In this document: positions 44,844-52,229 of the stretch, piece by piece
Layout: each line of letters begins with the position of its first letter
How positions within the stretch are numbered: the stretch's first letter is position 1
Source of the DNA: Roseburia hominis
Lineage (GTDB): Bacteria > Bacillota > Clostridia > Lachnospirales > Lachnospiraceae
Assembly: GCA_040702975.1 (NCBI GenBank)
Contig: CP159990.1
Location: 806,001-870,000, forward strand
DNA: 64,000 bases
Reading direction: 5' to 3'
The notes under the pieces: generated by a model
The model's input: the letters and a program-made list of their open reading frames with translations, nothing else
The model's database searches: none
Told to the model about the DNA's origin: nothing
Position numbers and translations under genes: made by a program

Positions 44844-45686
44844 ATGTCGGGAGTTCAGAAAGAGACCGAGAGCAGAGAGGGCGCTGTGGCAGAGGAGAAG
44901 CTGGAGGAGCTAAAACAATATTTCATAAAGCTGGGTGATGTTCTGGTCGCGTATTCCAGCGGTGTGGACTCTACTTTTTTGCTCAAAGTGGCGCATGATG
45001 TGCTCGGGGAACGGGCGGTGGCTGTTACAGTACAGTCCTGCCTGTTCCCGGGAAGAGAGTCTGCGGAGGCGGAAGACTTTTGCAAGAAGGAAGGAATCCG
45101 GCAGATTATTTGTAATGCCGATGAGATGGAAATTCCGGGGTTTTCCGGGAATCCTAAGGACCGATGTTATTTATGCAAAAAGGATTTATTTGAAAAAATC
45201 GGACAGATTGCAGCCGCTATTCGGATAGAGCATATTGCAGAAGGCTCTAACGTGGACGATATGGGAGATTACAGGCCGGGACTTCGGGCGGTGGCAGAAC
45301 TGGGAATCTTAAGTCCGCTTAGGGAGGTAGGACTTACCAAAGCGGAGATCCGGTATCTGTCCAGAAAGCTGGGGCTTGTAACGTGGGAGAAGCCGTCGTT
45401 TGCGTGCCTTGCCTCACGTTTTGTATATGGGGAGACGATCACAAAAGAGAAGCTTGGTATGGTGGAGCAGGCGGAACAGTTGTTATTGGACTTGGGATTT
45501 CGCCAGATGCGGGTGCGGATTCACGGGACGATGGCGCGGATTGAGGTGCTGCCGGAGGAAATTGAACGGCTGGCGTCAAAAGAGATTCGTGAAGTCGTTA
45601 CGGCAAGATTCAGGGAATATGGATTTACATATATAGCAATGGATTTAGCCGGCTATCGTACAGGAAGTATGAATGAGATCTTATAG
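44844..45686 (+). CDS. larE: LarE sulfur transferase for nickel-pincer cofactor
   Basis: The ATG at 44844 has AAAGGAG upstream and gives 280 residues. The PP-loop SSGVDST (38-44) binds ATP to activate the substrate carboxylates, which then receive sulfur. Three cysteines stand out: Cys108 and Cys111 (RCYLCKK) and Cys188 (FACLASR). Some LarE proteins use a single sacrificial Cys, whereas those with three conserved cysteines carry a [4Fe-4S] cluster and can turn over. This one appears to be of the three-cysteine type (inference from spacing). Confidence 0.9.
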   Translation: MSGVQKETESREGAVAEEKLEELKQYFIKLGDVLVAYSSGVDSTFLLKVAHDVLGERAVAVTVQSCLFPGRESAEAEDFCKKEGIRQIICNADEMEIPGFSGNPKDRCYLCKKDLFEKIGQIAAAIRIEHIAEGSNVDDMGDYRPGLRAVAELGILSPLREVGLTKAEIRYLSRKLGLVTWEKPSFACLASRFVYGETITKEKLGMVEQAEQLLLDLGFRQMRVRIHGTMARIEVLPEEIERLASKEIREVVTARFREYGFTYIAMDLAGYRTGSMNEIL

Positions 45687-45783
45687 AGTAGTTGGGGCAG
45701 AAATTGATCGATTGGATCAAGAAAATCAGGGCGGAGCGTTTTAAAAGACGAATGGCTCGGAATCAGGGACAAGGAGAAAATTT

Positions 45784-47109
45784 ATGGGAAAGACATTATA
45801 TTTGGAATGCAGTGCCGGAATCAGCGGGGATATGATGGCGGCCGCACTTTTGGATCTGGGGGCAGATCAGAAAGTGCTGGATCAGGCTCTAGCAAGTATA
45901 CCGGCGGGAGGATTTTCCGTGGAAGTCGGCCGGGTGAAAAAGGCGGGAATAGACTGCTGTGATTTTAATGTGAAGCTGGACGCAGAGCATGAGAATCATG
46001 ATCATGATATGGAGTATCTGCACGGTAAGACGTATGGACATGAGGCGGCGCATGAGCATGGGGACCATGGGCATCACCATGAGTTAGCAGAAGAACATAG
46101 CCATGAGCATACGAATCATGGACACCATCATCATCACGAGCATCGAGGCATGCGTGAGGTAATGGAAATTATCGACGCATGTACGATGTCGGAGAGTGCG
46201 AAAAAACTGGCGGTGAAAATTTTCCAGATTCTTGCTCGTGCGGAAGCAAAGGCACACGCAGTTCCGGTAGAGGACGTACATTTTCATGAAGTGGGCGCCA
46301 TTGATTCTATCGTGGATATCGTGGCGGTGGCAGTGTGCGTGGACAATCTGGGGATAACAGATGTCATTATCCCGAAATTAGTGGAAGGGTGCGGCACTGT
46401 GAGATGCCAGCACGGGATTCTGCCGATTCCGGTGCCGGCTACGGCAAATATTGTCGCAGAACAGGGCTTAAAACTGCAAATTACAGAAGTGAAGGGAGAA
46501 TTTGTCACTCCGACCGGTGCGGCGATCGCGGCGGCACTTAAGACTTCTGACAGACTTCCGGAAGAATTTACGATACAGAAGATTGGAATTGGCGCAGGAA
46601 AGCGGACGTATGAACGCCCGAGTATTTTGCGTGCGATGCTGATCGAGAGTCAGGAAAAAAAGGAAGATAAAGCGCCGGAGACAATCTGGAAACTGGAAAG
46701 CAATATCGACGATTGTACCGGAGAAGCATTGGGATATGTCATGGAACAGCTTTTTGCTGCAGGAGCACGGGACGTGCATTATATGCCGGTCTATATGAAG
46801 AAGAATCGACCGGGCTGGCAGTTAAATGTAATTTGCAGCAAGGAGAAAATAGAAGCTTTGGAACAGATCATTTTCCGCGAGACTACCACGATCGGAATCC
46901 GCAGACAGGAGATGGCACGTACAGTGATGCGGCGTGAAATCCGGGAGGTGGAAACATCTTGCGGCAGGGCGCAAGTCAAGTTCTGCTCCTGCGGGGATAT
47001 CGTAAGATATTATCCCGAATATGAAAGTGTGGCGTCCATTGCCAAAGCGCAGAGAAAACCGTATGCGGAAGTGTACCGCGAGGTGATGGAGGCCGCGGCA
47101 GATTTATAG
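45784..47109 (+). CDS. larC: LarC nickel insertase, single-frame form
   Basis: A 441-residue protein with N-terminal LYLECSAGISGDMMAAALLDLG, a very histidine-rich insert (about residues 59-120, runs such as HGHHHH) probably binding nickel, VEDVHFHEVGAIDSIVDI, and the C-terminal CTP-dependent cyclometallase part (ESNIDDCTGEALGYVMEQLF, GIRRQEMAR). LarC inserts Ni into the pincer nucleotide. In Lactobacillus plantarum it is made from two frames by frameshifting; here one continuous frame encodes all. The stop lies next to that of the convergent AEC gene. Confidence 0.92.
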   Translation: MGKTLYLECSAGISGDMMAAALLDLGADQKVLDQALASIPAGGFSVEVGRVKKAGIDCCDFNVKLDAEHENHDHDMEYLHGKTYGHEAAHEHGDHGHHHELAEEHSHEHTNHGHHHHHEHRGMREVMEIIDACTMSESAKKLAVKIFQILARAEAKAHAVPVEDVHFHEVGAIDSIVDIVAVAVCVDNLGITDVIIPKLVEGCGTVRCQHGILPIPVPATANIVAEQGLKLQITEVKGEFVTPTGAAIAAALKTSDRLPEEFTIQKIGIGAGKRTYERPSILRAMLIESQEKKEDKAPETIWKLESNIDDCTGEALGYVMEQLFAAGARDVHYMPVYMKKNRPGWQLNVICSKEKIEALEQIIFRETTTIGIRRQEMARTVMRREIREVETSCGRAQVKFCSCGDIVRYYPEYESVASIAKAQRKPYAEVYREVMEAAADL

Positions 47110-48042
47110 GAACGGATACAGGAATACCAAAAGTGGAATGGTCAGAATGGAAAGTAATGTGGACAGAATGATCGTATAAGCACATTCCTTTCCGTCCAGA
47201 CCGTGTTCTTTTACCAGCATCAATACCAGATTTCCACAAGGCATAGCCAGCATGATCATATAAGTCTGGCACATGACCGGGGAAATTGGCAGGCGTTTTA
47301 ACAGAAAGGTCCCTGCAAGTGGAAGGAGTATCAGTTTCCAAACGCAGAACAGATAGCGTTTCCAGCTGGTAAACAGTGCAAGGATACTGTCCTGGGCACC
47401 CAGTGAGACGCCGATTACCAGAAGGGAGATCGGAGTCGTCGCATTGGCAAGGTATTGAAGACCGTCGGCAATAGGACCGGGAATCGTAAATCCGGTCAAA
47501 AACACGATCAGTGTCGCTATGCAGGCAAGGGTCCCAAGATTAAGAAGCGGTTTCAGGTTAGAAAGCTCAAACCGCTTTTTCTTATCTCCGGTTTCCAGAA
47601 GTCCGATGCCATATGTATAAATCAGTATATTATATTCCAGAATAAAGATGGCTACATAAATCAGCTTATCTGCGCCAAGCAGTGCCTTCACCACCGGAAT
47701 TCCCACAAATCCTACATTTGCAAAGATATAGAGCAGTTCCGTGATATGCTTCTGATCCGGAGTATTTCGGGTGAAATGCACCAGGATTTTAGAACATATG
47801 ATCAGGAAAACAAAGAGTCCGGTGGACACCATAAACAGGCTTGCGACAGAGTCCTTCGCCCCGGCAGAGGCATTCCCCAGAACACTGGAAAAAATCATAG
47901 CAGGGTTAAAAATATTAATTACCAATTTTGATAAAGTCGCATTATTTTCTTCGCTGATCAGGCCCTTTTTATGGCAGAAAAACCCTACAAGAATCAGTAA
48001 GAAGATAACAAACATTTGCTCGGTTGCAGTCATTACGCTCAT
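47104..48042 (-). CDS. AEC (auxin efflux carrier) family transporter
   Basis: About 312 residues with ten hydrophobic helices in two five-helix halves, the AEC layout (FANVGFVGIPVVKALLG in the first half, MLAMPCGNLVLMLVKEHG in the second). Bacterial members export or take up organic acids such as malate. The ATG at 48042 is preferred over 48048 because of its spacing from GAGGA. The gene converges on larC with the last codons overlapping and no terminator between. A link to lactate or hydroxy-acid transport is tempting beside the lar genes but unproved. Confidence 0.8.
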   Translation of the reverse strand: MSVMTATEQMFVIFLLILVGFFCHKKGLISEENNATLSKLVINIFNPAMIFSSVLGNASAGAKDSVASLFMVSTGLFVFLIICSKILVHFTRNTPDQKHITELLYIFANVGFVGIPVVKALLGADKLIYVAIFILEYNILIYTYGIGLLETGDKKKRFELSNLKPLLNLGTLACIATLIVFLTGFTIPGPIADGLQYLANATTPISLLVIGVSLGAQDSILALFTSWKRYLFCVWKLILLPLAGTFLLKRLPISPVMCQTYMIMLAMPCGNLVLMLVKEHGLDGKECAYTIILSTLLSILTIPLLVFLYPFL

Positions 48043-48264
48043 TTTCATTCCTCATTTCTCATACCTTTTACAGGTGATATTCATATCAACATATAGCATA
48101 TAATTGTATCCAATGGTTTTATTATATGAAAAAGAAAGTATTTTCACAAGGGGATTTAGAAATTCAGTTTTCAATATCTAAAAAACGTTTAAAAATGAAG
48201 ACTACATGAGTAGAAGTTTAACTATAGACGTGTTATAATGTCCACGAAAGCAATGAGCAGTGCC

Positions 48265-48319
48265 AAAGTGCAGAAAAAGCAATCGGCTGCTTGCAGACGA
48301 ATTGCTTTTCCTGCACTTT
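48265..48319. repeat. Long imperfect inverted repeat
   Basis: Arms of about 26 nt (AAAGTGCAGAAAAAGCAAT continuing to GGCTGC, and its complement) with only one mismatch, one wobble-type mismatch and one bulge, almost without a loop. It directly precedes the tandem array at 48318 and lies in the divergent region between the AEC and YitT genes. Confidence 0.8.
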
Positions 48320-48560
48320 GATAGGGCGAAGCCCGTGAACGAACGAGCGAAAGCTCGTGAGTTCGCACTGCGGAGAACTGTGCATCAACGCATTTTGATA
48401 GGGCGAAGCCCGTGAATTCGCGAAGCGAAGAACCGTGCACCAATGCATTTTGATAGGGCGGAAAGCTCGTGAGTTCGCACTGCGGAGAACTGTGCATCAA
48501 CGCATTTTGATAGGGCGAAGCCCGTGAATTCGCGAAGCGAAGAACCGTGCACCAACGCAC
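48318..48560. repeat. Tandem array of two alternating palindromic repeat types
   Basis: Four units begin with TTGATAGGGCG at 48318, 48395, 48450 and 48507 (77, 55, 57 and 54 nt). Units 1 and 3 share one ending (GTTCGCACTGCGGAGAACTG), units 2 and 4 another (AATTCGCGAAGCGAAGAACC). Each unit holds small hairpins such as GGGCGAAGCCC. The array ends about 45 nt before the yitT start. Confidence 0.8.
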
Positions 48561-48604
48561 AGCAGGGGAATGCTTATCGTATTGTAGTAGAAAAGGAGAA
48601 AATA

Positions 48605-49465
48605 ATGTCAAAAAAAGTAAATTTAAAAGAATATGCCGTAATCATAATCGGTATGTTCATCATATCAGCAGGAATCTATTACGTAATGATGCCGGGAGGC
48701 TTCGTTCTGGGAAGCCTTGCAGGTCTTGTGGTCGTACTGGTCAATTTTATTCCGTTGTCGGTATCGACTCTCACATTTATATTGAATGTAATCCTATTAT
48801 TGATCGGCTTCGTGTGCATAGGAAAAGAGTTTGGCGGCAAGACGGTATTTGCGTCGATGCTGCTCTCCGTTTATCTGTGGATTTTCGAGAGACTGACTCC
48901 GAAGGTCTCACCGCTTACCGGAGATATCCTGATTGATATGCTTTGCTTCCTGCTGATGCTTTGCTTCGGACAGGCACTCCTATTCAATGTGAATGCCTCC
49001 TCAGGCGGACTGGATATCGTAGCAAAATTGCTGAACAAATATCTCTACCTGGATCTCGGAAAAGCAGTAATGTTCGTGGGATTTGCGACAGCCGCGACTT
49101 CAATCCTGATTTATGACCGGAAAGTTCTGGTAGTCAGTTTGCTGGGAACCTACTTAAGCGGTATTGTACTGGATAACTTTATCGACGGTTTCCACATGCG
49201 AAAACGGGTATGTATTATTTCGCAGAATTACCAGGCCATACTGGATTTTATTTTCAAAGACTTAAATCGGGGGGCAACGCTGTATTCCGCTTATGGTGGC
49301 CTGAACCATGAGGAAAAAGTAGAAATCACGACGATTCTGGAGAAGAATGAATACGGAAGACTGTTGGCGTATATTCACGAGAATGATCCGACAGCTTTCA
49401 TGACGGTATCCAGTGTCGGTGAAGTGATTGGAAAATGGAACGAGAATCGTAGAAGAATCGGATAA
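48605..49465 (+). CDS. YitT/DUF2179-family membrane protein
   Basis: The ATG at 48605 (AAAAGGAG site) gives 286 residues: five to six membrane helices (about 10-185) with the YitT pattern GGFVLGSLAGL and NASSGGLDIVAKLLNKY, then a cytosolic DUF2179 domain (about 205-280; KRVCIISQNYQAI, DLNRGATLYSAYGGL). Family function is unknown; a transport role has been proposed. It is the first gene of a tightly spaced run (15 nt to the next). Confidence 0.82.
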   Translation: MSKKVNLKEYAVIIIGMFIISAGIYYVMMPGGFVLGSLAGLVVVLVNFIPLSVSTLTFILNVILLLIGFVCIGKEFGGKTVFASMLLSVYLWIFERLTPKVSPLTGDILIDMLCFLLMLCFGQALLFNVNASSGGLDIVAKLLNKYLYLDLGKAVMFVGFATAATSILIYDRKVLVVSLLGTYLSGIVLDNFIDGFHMRKRVCIISQNYQAILDFIFKDLNRGATLYSAYGGLNHEEKVEITTILEKNEYGRLLAYIHENDPTAFMTVSSVGEVIGKWNENRRRIG

Positions 49466-49480
49466 ATAAGGAGCGATAGC

Positions 49481-49891
49481 ATGCGTGAAACAGTGTTATT
49501 GATTAATTTTCAGGACAAGAAAAGACTGCGGGAGATTCAGATGATGCTGATGACGGCAAAGCTGCGCCAGCGCCTTGTGAAGAAGGAAGAATACCTGCAG
49601 ACTATAGGGGCCCTTGCCGGCGTGAATGGCATGGAACTGACGGAGGAGATTTATACAGGGGAAGAACTGGGGGAGGAAATGATGGTATTTGCCTCCCTGA
49701 CAGAGAATCATCTGAACCAGATCTTGTATCTGATGCGAAAAAGCAACGGAGGACCGGTGGCATATAAAGCGGTAATGACAGAGACCAACCGGGAGTGGAA
49801 GGTGAGGGATCTGTATGCAGAGCTTGCGAAGGAACATGAGGCAATGCAGAAGTTGAAGAAGAAAGAGGGGACTGATGATCATGAAAATTAG
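49481..49891 (+). CDS. DUF3783-domain protein
   Basis: A 136-residue cytosolic protein whose C-terminal half, MMVFASLTENHLNQILYLMRK then AYKAVMTETNREW, fits DUF3783. No catalytic residues are evident. Its end overlaps the start of the TlpA-like gene by 17 nt, so it is translated with the redox genes that follow. Role unknown. Confidence 0.65.
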   Translation: MRETVLLINFQDKKRLREIQMMLMTAKLRQRLVKKEEYLQTIGALAGVNGMELTEEIYTGEELGEEMMVFASLTENHLNQILYLMRKSNGGPVAYKAVMTETNREWKVRDLYAELAKEHEAMQKLKKKEGTDDHEN

Positions 49892-50564
49892 AAATCCTAA
49901 ATTAATGGCGCTTATGCTGTCTGGGATATTGGGAGTATCGGTATTGGGAGGGTGCTCCGGCGAGAAAAAAACAGAGGAGAAGAAAGAAGTGACCCAAGAG
50001 GACGACTCCAAAGAGGACCTCTTCGAAGACGATGCATACGAAGATGATGCGTATGAAGATGAGGGGTATCCGGACATGGGCGACGAAACCGGTAATATTA
50101 GCACCGTTGGGCAATTCGAAACCACCGATATAGAAGGAAATGCTTATACAGAAAAAGTATTTGCGGATTACGATCTTACGCTGGTCAATGTACTTGCTAC
50201 CTGGTGCTCTCCGTGCGTGCAGGAACTGCCGGAGCTGCAAAAGCTTTACGAGGAAATGGAGGGCAAGAAGGTCGGCGTAATAGGGATTGTGATGGATACT
50301 GCGGAGGATAACGGGCAGTATGCAAAAGAGGCAATAGAAAAAACGAAAGAACTGAAAGAGAAGGCAGCGATAACATTTCCGCTTCTGGTGCCGGACACAG
50401 GGTATCTGAACGGACGTTTAAGCGTGATTCAGGGCTATCCGACAACGTTTTTCGTAGATAAAGAGGGAAATATTGTCGGGCAGACTTACGAGGGCAGTAC
50501 CGACCTGGAAGCGTGGAGGGAGGTCGTGGAAAATGAACTGGCCAATCTGAAAGGGGAAGAGTAA
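49875..50564 (+). CDS. TlpA/ResA-like thioredoxin-fold lipoprotein
   Basis: A 229-residue precursor: signal peptide with lipobox VLGGC (lipid-modified Cys27), an acidic linker (residues 35-75, repeats of EDDAY) and a thioredoxin-fold domain with the active-site WCSPC (Cys111 and Cys114) and the cis-Pro region GYPTTFFVD. It should act outside the membrane as a thiol:disulfide reductase of the AhpC-TSA/TlpA class. It needs electrons from inside the cell; the next two genes, a CXXC membrane peptide and a polytopic ferredoxin, could supply them. The next start codon overlaps its stop (TAATG). Confidence 0.85.
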   Translation: MIMKIRNPKLMALMLSGILGVSVLGGCSGEKKTEEKKEVTQEDDSKEDLFEDDAYEDDAYEDEGYPDMGDETGNISTVGQFETTDIEGNAYTEKVFADYDLTLVNVLATWCSPCVQELPELQKLYEEMEGKKVGVIGIVMDTAEDNGQYAKEAIEKTKELKEKAAITFPLLVPDTGYLNGRLSVIQGYPTTFFVDKEGNIVGQTYEGSTDLEAWREVVENELANLKGEE

Positions 50565-50713
50565 TGAAGAACTGGCTGCATTCCCGATGGCTAGGGGCCA
50601 TCGCCGCCGTCGCAGGGCTTCTTATGATGTGCTACGGAATTTTCAGAGGCGAGGTGGGCGTCGTACTTACCAAAGCAATAAATATATGTATGGAGTGTAT
50701 TGGGATTGGATAA
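50564..50713 (+). CDS. 49-residue CXXC-motif membrane peptide (CD1871A-like)
   Basis: A small gene that is easy to miss. It starts at 50564 in the overlap TAATG with the lipoprotein gene, after a GGGGAAGAG site. The peptide begins MKNWLHSRWLGAIAAVAGL, has one membrane helix (about 9-27) and ends KAINICMECIGIG with a CxxC pair (Cys42, Cys45) after the helix. It matches the CD1871A-type CXXC peptides found between TlpA-like and membrane ferredoxin genes in clostridia. A thiol relay in the membrane is the likely role (inference). It overlaps the next gene by 14 nt. Confidence 0.75.
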   Translation: MKNWLHSRWLGAIAAVAGLLMMCYGIFRGEVGVVLTKAINICMECIGIG

Positions 50714-51563
50714 GCAGAAGAGAACATTAGGCGAATGGCCCAGGCACGGGATACAGGCATTCTGGGCCTTGCTGACAAACAGCCATATCGTGGGGTTTTT
50801 GAACGGGAAGATTTATAGAGGAGACCTTAAAAAAATCTGTGTCCCGGGACTGAACTGCTATTCCTGCCCGGGAGCCGTCGGAGCCTGCCCGATCGGGGCG
50901 ATTCAGGCGGTCGTGGGGAGCTGGAATTTTAAGTTCGCCTATTACGTGATTGGTTTTTTGATCTTTATAGGCTCAATGATCGGAAGGGTGGTATGCGGGT
51001 TTTTGTGTCCCTTTGGTCTGATACAGGATCTGCTACATAAGATTCCATTCCCGAAAAAGATCAGGACGTTTCGGGGCGACAAAATATTGCGGAAACTGAA
51101 ATACGTGATTTTTCTCGTATTTGTCATTCTGCTCCCGCTGTTCGTTGTGGACATTGTGGGGCAAGGGGCGCCGTATTTCTGTAAACTGATCTGTCCGGCA
51201 GGCACACTGGAAGGCGGAATTCCTCTGGTGCTGCTGAATAGGGGAATGCGAAATGCCATTGGCTGGCTGTATGCGTGGAAGAGTGTAATACTGGTTGTAA
51301 CGATCGTGCTTTCCATTTTGATCTACCGGCCATTTTGTAAATATATCTGTCCGCTGGGCGCATTTTATTCTGTTTTCAATCCGATTTCTATTTTTAGGTA
51401 TCGGGTAGACGAGGTAAAATGTGTGCACTGCGGAAAATGTGCCAAGGCCTGCCAGATGCAGGTGAATCCAGTGGAGAATGCGAATGATATGGAATGTATC
51501 CGGTGCGGCAGATGTAAAACGGTCTGTCCGACGCAGGCGATCAGTTGCGGGGTGAAGTGGTAA
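50700..51563 (+). CDS. Polytopic 4Fe-4S ferredoxin membrane protein (NapH/CcoG-like)
   Basis: A 287-residue protein with four to five membrane helices and cysteine clusters on the cytosolic side: CYSCPGAVGACPIGA, CGFLCPFG, CKLICPAG and CKYICPLGAF. A C-terminal ferredoxin domain has two more (CVHCGKCAKACQ and CIRCGRCKTVCPTQ). This is the NapH/YccM layout of proteins that carry electrons from cytosolic donors to the outside of the membrane. It has no ATG; TTG at 50700 (or 50706), after TATGGAGTG, is the likely start, coupled to the CXXC peptide gene. It should serve the TlpA-like lipoprotein. Confidence 0.8.
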   Translation: MGLDKQKRTLGEWPRHGIQAFWALLTNSHIVGFLNGKIYRGDLKKICVPGLNCYSCPGAVGACPIGAIQAVVGSWNFKFAYYVIGFLIFIGSMIGRVVCGFLCPFGLIQDLLHKIPFPKKIRTFRGDKILRKLKYVIFLVFVILLPLFVVDIVGQGAPYFCKLICPAGTLEGGIPLVLLNRGMRNAIGWLYAWKSVILVVTIVLSILIYRPFCKYICPLGAFYSVFNPISIFRYRVDEVKCVHCGKCAKACQMQVNPVENANDMECIRCGRCKTVCPTQAISCGVKW

Positions 51564-51569
51564 AGTAGA

Positions 51570-51622
51570 AATAACAGGCCAAGGTAAATGCCAAGTAGGC
51601 ATTTACCTTGGCCTGTTATTTT
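51570..51622. terminator. Very long perfect hairpin ending the redox operon
   Basis: Two perfectly complementary 24-nt arms around the loop AAGTA; the 3' arm ends in ATTTT. It begins 6 nt after the ferredoxin stop codon. The length is unusual for a terminator and would be strong in both directions. Confidence 0.8.
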
Positions 51623-51650
51623 GGAGCATGCAGGAACACATCCCAATTCT

Positions 51651-51720
51651 ACCACTTGGCAGCCTATATTTACCACTTACCGAAAAGCTATTTACAGAAA
51701 AACTGTGATGTGGTTAGATA
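51651..51720 (+). promoter_or_regulatory. LytTR-type direct repeats and promoter
   Basis: Direct repeats TACCACTT at 51651-51658 and 51672-51679 (21-bp period) lie upstream of a good promoter: TTTACA (51692-51697), 17-nt spacer, TTAGAT (51715-51720). A two-turn repeat just upstream of the -35 box is the pattern for LytTR regulators of the ComE/BlpR type. Confidence 0.55.
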
Positions 51721-51770
51721 GGTCTATGCGGAGCAGTAAATGCGTATGACCGGTGCAAAGGAGGGAGAGG

Positions 51771-52226
51771 ATGAGGGTACGAATAGAGATTGATGAAGAT
51801 CTTAAGGAAGAGGAAGTCATTATCCGAAGCCGTGCGCTGGACGACCGGGTGCAGAGTATTCAGGCCGCTGTGGAGGATGTGGCGAACCGGCGTAGAAAAA
51901 TGGTGTTTTATAAGGGAGAGAAGGAGTATTATCTTCCCCTTTCGGAGATGCTGTTTTTTGAGACGGATGGAAATGAGATCTATGCACATACCATAAAGGA
52001 CGCTTACCGGATTAAGTATCGGCTCTACGAGCTGGAAGAGCTCCTGCCCGGGTATTTTATGCGAGTATCTAAATCGACGATCTTAAATACGAAATGCATC
52101 TATTCGATCAGCAGGTCGGTGTCGACATCGTGTGTGGTGCAGTTTCAGAACACGCATAAACAAGTATATGTATCCAGATTTTATTACAAACCACTTAGGA
52201 ATAGATTAGAAGAAAAGAGGGAATAG
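51771..52226 (+). CDS. LytTR-domain DNA-binding regulator without receiver
   Basis: The ATG at 51771 (AAGGAGGG site) gives 151 residues. After a short N-terminal region, residues 48-148 form a LytTR domain (YYLPLSEMLFFETDGNEIYAH, YFMRVSKSTILNTKCI, VYVSRFYYKPLRNRL). There is no phosphoreceiver, so its activity must be controlled by another means, perhaps by the membrane protein encoded 3 nt downstream. Such LytTR-plus-membrane-protein pairs exist in many Firmicutes. Direct repeats in its own promoter suggest autoregulation. Confidence 0.82.
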   Translation: MRVRIEIDEDLKEEEVIIRSRALDDRVQSIQAAVEDVANRRRKMVFYKGEKEYYLPLSEMLFFETDGNEIYAHTIKDAYRIKYRLYELEELLPGYFMRVSKSTILNTKCIYSISRSVSTSCVVQFQNTHKQVYVSRFYYKPLRNRLEEKRE

Positions 52227-52229
52227 GTC

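Noticed and set aside
48318..48560. CRISPR array
   Set aside because: The units differ in length, alternate between two types and lack unique spacers; no cas genes are nearby.
48222..48611. Minus-strand repetitive frame across the tandem array (units such as SRASPYQNALMHSS)
   Set aside because: The frame is a by-product of repeat units whose lengths are not multiples of three; it shifts between units and has no ribosome site.
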